Source: Bacteroidales bacterium GP1
GTDB lineage: Bacteria > Bacteroidota > Bacteroidia > Bacteroidales > Muribaculaceae
Direction: 5' to 3'
Length of the DNA: 9,631 nt
NCBI GenBank assembly: GCA_001701105.1
Contig: DAAI01000040.1
Location: 1-9,631, forward strand
The position numbers and the translations under genes are program-made. The notes beneath the pieces were generated by a model. That model saw only the letters and a program-made list of their open reading frames with translations. It did no database searches and was not told where the DNA came from. Shown here piece after piece: positions 7,304 to 9,631 of the stretch (the stretch's first letter is position 1; every line of letters starts with the position of its first letter).

Positions 7304-8635
7304 TTATATTGTCTCTTGACGCAGATAATCAAGACCTTGACGTACGATTTTCTGCAATTCAATCTTGGAAGTATCAACGAACTCCGGGAGGGCAAAATCC
7401 TCCGGAGCCACCTCGTAGATGCCAAGTTGTTCCATCTTCTCAATATCTTTGGCCATGATCGCCTTGATAAGATATTCAGGATAGATATCGAAGGGGAATA
7501 CCTTGTCATATTCGTTGCTAAGAATCATGGCGCGGTGTCCGCCCCGTATTCGTGCGTCGAAGTTGAAGGGCTTGCCGAGTTTGTGAAGGAAGGTGGGGAA
7601 GGAGTGCTTCACGCTATATTTTGCCGGATTCAGTGATGCCCATCCCATGAACTCATCAGCCGTATCTCCCTCCGGAATCACAGTAATCTGGCGATAAGGA
7701 TAACGAAGGAAACCATCTTCAGGATCCACTTGCTTGCCTGTAAGGACATCGCCGGAAATAACCCGGGGCTTACCATCTTTTTTCAGGTTATCGCCTATAA
7801 GACTTTTTATGGAAGCTCCTATCAGGGTCTGCACAAAATGAGGACTTTTTACTTCGGGGCCTGTTATTGCAACAGTCGTCGAGAAGTCGAGTATTCCATC
7901 ACTAAAGAGCTTGCCGATTCTTACAGCGGTTGCCGCGTTGAGAGTCCATACGAACTCCCCTTTATTTATCGGTTTGATTTTGGCAATCTGCACACCCACA
8001 TTACCAGCCGGATGAGGCCCTTCGAATTCAAATACTTCGGCCGTTGCTGAAGTGATGCCGCTGCCGGCCTTGACCGAGAGATATACTTTGCCTGAAGTCA
8101 GTCCGGATAGAATCTTCAATCCCGATTCAAGATTTGATTTATCTTCTGGTTTGATAATTTCGCCGGCAAGAGGGGCTGTATCGAAAGCGGTCACGAAGAT
8201 GTCGCGTGGCAACCCGGCCATAAACGGAACCATGTCGAAGGGTCGCTGACGAAGCATGGAAAAGAGACCTGTTTCTTTCAGAGCAGCGATTATATCATCA
8301 GCGTTTGCAGCCGATACTTTCACCATGGGATTTTGTGTATCGGAGGCTTCGACGGAAACATATTCAATCTTTCGCCTTTCTCCTCGCTTGACTGTAATGA
8401 CTTTTCCGGCTACAGGGGAAACGAGTTTTATTTTCTCATCCTCTTTTGCAAAAAGGAGTGGGGCACCTGCGGCTATGTCGTCTCCATCCTTTACAGCCGC
8501 TTTCCATTTATATCCCGGATAATCATCGGGCACTATCCCGAAAATGCGCGTGTAGCTGTCGCGGACTATTGGTCCCGAGGCTTCACCGGTGAGGGGGATA
8601 TTCAATCCCTTTTTAATTTTAATGACTTTTGGCAT
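7304..8635 (-). CDS. nqrA: Na+-translocating NADH:quinone oxidoreductase subunit A
   Basis: NqrA is the peripheral cytoplasmic subunit of Na+-NQR, associated with NqrB and implicated in ubiquinone binding in Vibrio. The 443-residue product has the normal family length (about 446 in Vibrio) and no membrane helix. It starts with the family signature KVIKIKKGLNIPLTG. A barrel-sandwich (biotinyl/lipoyl-like) segment follows at about 45-90, with SPVAGKV (73-79) and KRGERRKIE (83-91). RPFDMVPF and the C-terminal PEDFALPEFVDTSKIELQKI region are also typical. The ATG at 8635-8633 directly follows a 10-bp palindrome. It is the first gene of the nqr operon, behind the promoter at 8739-8708. Confidence 0.96.
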   Translation of the reverse strand: MPKVIKIKKGLNIPLTGEASGPIVRDSYTRIFGIVPDDYPGYKWKAAVKDGDDIAAGAPLLFAKEDEKIKLVSPVAGKVITVKRGERRKIEYVSVEASDTQNPMVKVSAANADDIIAALKETGLFSMLRQRPFDMVPFMAGLPRDIFVTAFDTAPLAGEIIKPEDKSNLESGLKILSGLTSGKVYLSVKAGSGITSATAEVFEFEGPHPAGNVGVQIAKIKPINKGEFVWTLNAATAVRIGKLFSDGILDFSTTVAITGPEVKSPHFVQTLIGASIKSLIGDNLKKDGKPRVISGDVLTGKQVDPEDGFLRYPYRQITVIPEGDTADEFMGWASLNPAKYSVKHSFPTFLHKLGKPFNFDARIRGGHRAMILSNEYDKVFPFDIYPEYLIKAIMAKDIEKMEQLGIYEVAPEDFALPEFVDTSKIELQKIVRQGLDYLRQETI

Positions 8636-8645
8636 GACTGCAGTC
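8636..8645 (-). promoter_or_regulatory. 10-bp perfect palindrome touching the nqrA start codon
   Basis: GACTGCAGTC is a perfect palindrome immediately upstream of the nqrA ATG, where a ribosome would sit. It could form a small stem or be a protein site, or it may be chance. No Shine-Dalgarno is visible next to it. No function is claimed. Confidence 0.2.
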
Positions 8646-8659
8646 TTCCGTTATATTGT

Positions 8660-8686
8660 CTAATTGCAGCAAGAAATGCCTATCAT
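8660..8686 (-). other. Possible 8-codon leader ORF in the nqr 5' untranslated region
   Basis: Downstream of the predicted transcription start lies an ATG followed by seven codons and a TAG, encoding MIGISCCN. It ends 24 bp before nqrA. There is no clear ribosome site, so translation is unproven. The paired cysteines and the leader position are the only reasons to list it; a chance mini-ORF is the default reading. Confidence 0.15.
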
Positions 8687-8707
8687 GGCTATCTTTGCTT
8701 TAATGTG

Positions 8708-8739
8708 CAAAAATACAAAAAAACCTTAAGAATACAAAA
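8708..8739 (-). promoter_or_regulatory. Bacteroides-type promoter for the nqr operon
   Basis: On the minus strand, TTTTG (8739-8735) is followed after exactly 19 bp by TATTTTTG (8715-8708). This fits the Bacteroides housekeeping sigma consensus (a TTG/TTTG element near -33 and TAnnTTTG near -7) with the right spacing. The predicted start is near 8702, giving a 5' untranslated region of about 65 nt before nqrA. The upstream element falls in the end of the terminator stem of the preceding gene. It is the only good consensus match I found in the window. Confidence 0.75.
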
Positions 8740-8767
8740 TAGGACACGCCATTGGCGCATCCTATTT
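8737..8767 (-). terminator. Rho-independent terminator of the TPR gene
   Basis: The minus-strand RNA can form a 14-bp stem, AAAUAGGAUGCGCC with GGCGUGUCCUAUUU, and a 3-nt AAU loop. Two of its pairs are U-G wobbles. Read from the plus strand, those positions become C-A mismatches, so the hairpin is built for minus-strand transcription. The stem ends in a U-rich stretch continuing as UGUAUUCUU. It lies 27 bp after the TPR gene stop. Confidence 0.8.
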
Positions 8768-8794
8768 AAAATATTTTTGTGGTGAAATAGATTT

Positions 8795-9604
8795 TTACTT
8801 CAGGCTATCCACAAACTGGTGGTATGCAGCATTGTTGGGATCGTATTGCAGATACTTGTTGAAGTACTCCTTGGCCTTTGTCACATTCTTTTGGTCGAGC
8901 CAATAGTTGCCCATGTAGTTGTACATCTCTTTGGCATCGGAGCTGTAGCGTGAGGGATTCTCACTCCCTTCAAGGTCGGCGATAGCTTCCTCGTAGAAGG
9001 GCACGGCCGCGCTATTGATATGATCCTTATCAGCGGTTTGCTTAGCGATGTCACCTTTCATCTTGAGAGGCTTATAATGGCCAGGATATGCTTCCTTTGC
9101 CTTATCGGCGTATTCTCCGGCCTCGGCAAAGCATTTTGCCTTAAGCGCCGGATCATTAGCGTTCTCTACTCCTGCATAGAATGAGAATGTGGCCTGCTGG
9201 ATAAAGTCGTTGTAGCCTGGATTCTCAATTTTTGCCAAATAGCCCTTATATGCGTCGGCTGCCAATCCAAGATGATTCTGATCCACGTATGTCATGGCCA
9301 GCTGCTTGTCGAATGAAGCGTTATCTGGTATCTCAGCCATGGCTTCCTTAAGCACTGCTACTGCCTCGTCAACTCGCTTAGCCTTCGACAATTCGTCGGC
9401 AATAAGGGTATAATCGATTGCGGCGAACTTATTGTTCTTCGGGTTGGCTTTATGAGCTGCATAAAGTGCTTCTGCCAATGGCAGATACTGATCTTGCAGA
9501 CTCTTCAGCTGTGCGGCGTTCATAAATTGGAAACGCTGAGCCGTGAAGTTGTTGGGATTCTCTTTCAGCAGTTTGGTAGCATAATCATATCCATCCTGGA
9601 ATTT
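8795..9604 (-). CDS. TPR-repeat protein, 5' end missing
   Basis: This is a tetratricopeptide-repeat protein, probably a protein-interaction scaffold; its specific role is unknown. An internal ATG at 9523-9521 gives 242 residues, but the frame stays open upstream for 27 more residues that look like genuine TPR sequence (KFQDGYDYATKLLKENP, then NNFTAQRFQF), giving at least 269. I therefore treat the gene as 5'-partial, not as starting at that Met. Helical pairs are visible, for example ADELSKAKRVDEAVAVLKEA and a last repeat YNYMGNYWLDQKNVTKAKEY followed by FNKYLQYDPNNAAY. No signal peptide or membrane segment is visible, though the true N-terminus is not seen. An in-frame TAG at 9607-9605 and a TGA nearer the edge interrupt the frame in the last 27 bases. 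A strong terminator follows. Confidence 0.75.
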   Translation of the reverse strand, partial: KFQDGYDYATKLLKENPNNFTAQRFQFMNAAQLKSLQDQYLPLAEALYAAHKANPKNNKFAAIDYTLIADELSKAKRVDEAVAVLKEAMAEIPDNASFDKQLAMTYVDQNHLGLAADAYKGYLAKIENPGYNDFIQQATFSFYAGVENANDPALKAKCFAEAGEYADKAKEAYPGHYKPLKMKGDIAKQTADKDHINSAAVPFYEEAIADLEGSENPSRYSSDAKEMYNYMGNYWLDQKNVTKAKEYFNKYLQYDPNNAAYHQFVDSLK

Positions 9605-9631
9605 CTAAACGAATCAGCTGCCTATGTGAAA
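9605..9631. other. Anomalous window edge upstream of the TPR frame
   Basis: On the minus strand this stretch contains TGA and TAG in the TPR frame just before convincing TPR-like coding sequence. The frame reading GCAGCTGATTCGTTTAGA gives AADSFR, which would join KFQDGYDYA if the following AAA run had one more A, but that frame also meets a TAG three codons earlier. The sequence may be erroneous, chimeric or a real gene break. The opposite window edge behaves the same way. Confidence 0.4.

Noticed and set aside
8333..8785. A 150-codon plus-strand open frame over the nqrA 5' end, promoter and terminator
   Set aside because: It runs through non-coding signals and antisense to nqrA, and its translation resembles no known family.
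9607..9631. A faint resemblance to part of a type I-F CRISPR repeat (CATAGGCAGCT on the minus strand)
   Set aside because: There is a single copy at the window edge with no spacers, repeats or cas genes; 11 shared bases are not evidence.

Overview
The window carries ordinary chromosomal housekeeping genes of a Bacteroidota bacterium, probably order Bacteroidales and possibly a gut lineage such as Muribaculaceae. The order rests on protein style (Bacteroidales-like NqrB and NqrF, GKS-type BioD, short stand-alone 3'-5' exonuclease), on a match to the Bacteroides-type promoter (TTTTG, 19 bp, TATTTTTG), and on the near absence of strong Shine-Dalgarno sites. The family is a guess. Every supported gene is on the minus strand, so the biological order runs from high to low coordinates.

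Layout in transcription order. (1) 9604-8795: the 3' part of a TPR-repeat protein gene, ended by a clear rho-independent terminator (8767-8737). (2) 8739-8708: a Bacteroides-type promoter whose upstream element lies in the terminator stem, followed by a leader of about 65 nt. (3) 8635-2797: a complete six-gene nqrABCDEF operon for the Na+-translocating NADH:quinone oxidoreductase, with gaps of 27 bp or less and an ATGA overlap between nqrC and nqrD. (4) 2722-1442: glyA (serine hydroxymethyltransferase), 74 bp after nqrF with no recognisable promoter, so possibly read from the nqr transcript. (5) 1421-1389: an 11-bp perfect hairpin, probably a terminator. (6) 1333-668: bioD (dethiobiotin synthetase). 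(7) 570-22: a DEDD-type 3'-5' exonuclease domain protein cut short near the window edge.

How the genes work together. The six Nqr subunits form one membrane complex. NqrF takes electrons from NADH through FAD and a 2Fe-2S centre. They pass through the NqrD/NqrE iron-sulfur site and the covalent FMNs of NqrC and NqrB to quinone, with Na+ pumped outward. All the key residues I could check are present: four NqrF cysteines, one membrane cysteine pair across NqrD/NqrE, and the flavinylated threonines of NqrB and NqrC. The covalent FMNs need the ApbE flavin transferase, which is not in this window. GlyA (one-carbon and glycine metabolism) and BioD (biotin synthesis) are metabolic neighbours with no evident mechanistic tie to Nqr.

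I found no mobile element, CRISPR array, tRNA, rRNA or novel multi-gene system. The most useful oddity is that both terminal genes stop making sense within about 25 bases of the two window ends, which looks like contig-end sequence error. Smaller points are the promoter-in-terminator arrangement before nqrA, a leader with a mini-ORF and a palindrome touching the nqrA start, and three related arms between glyA and bioD that could form alternative hairpins.
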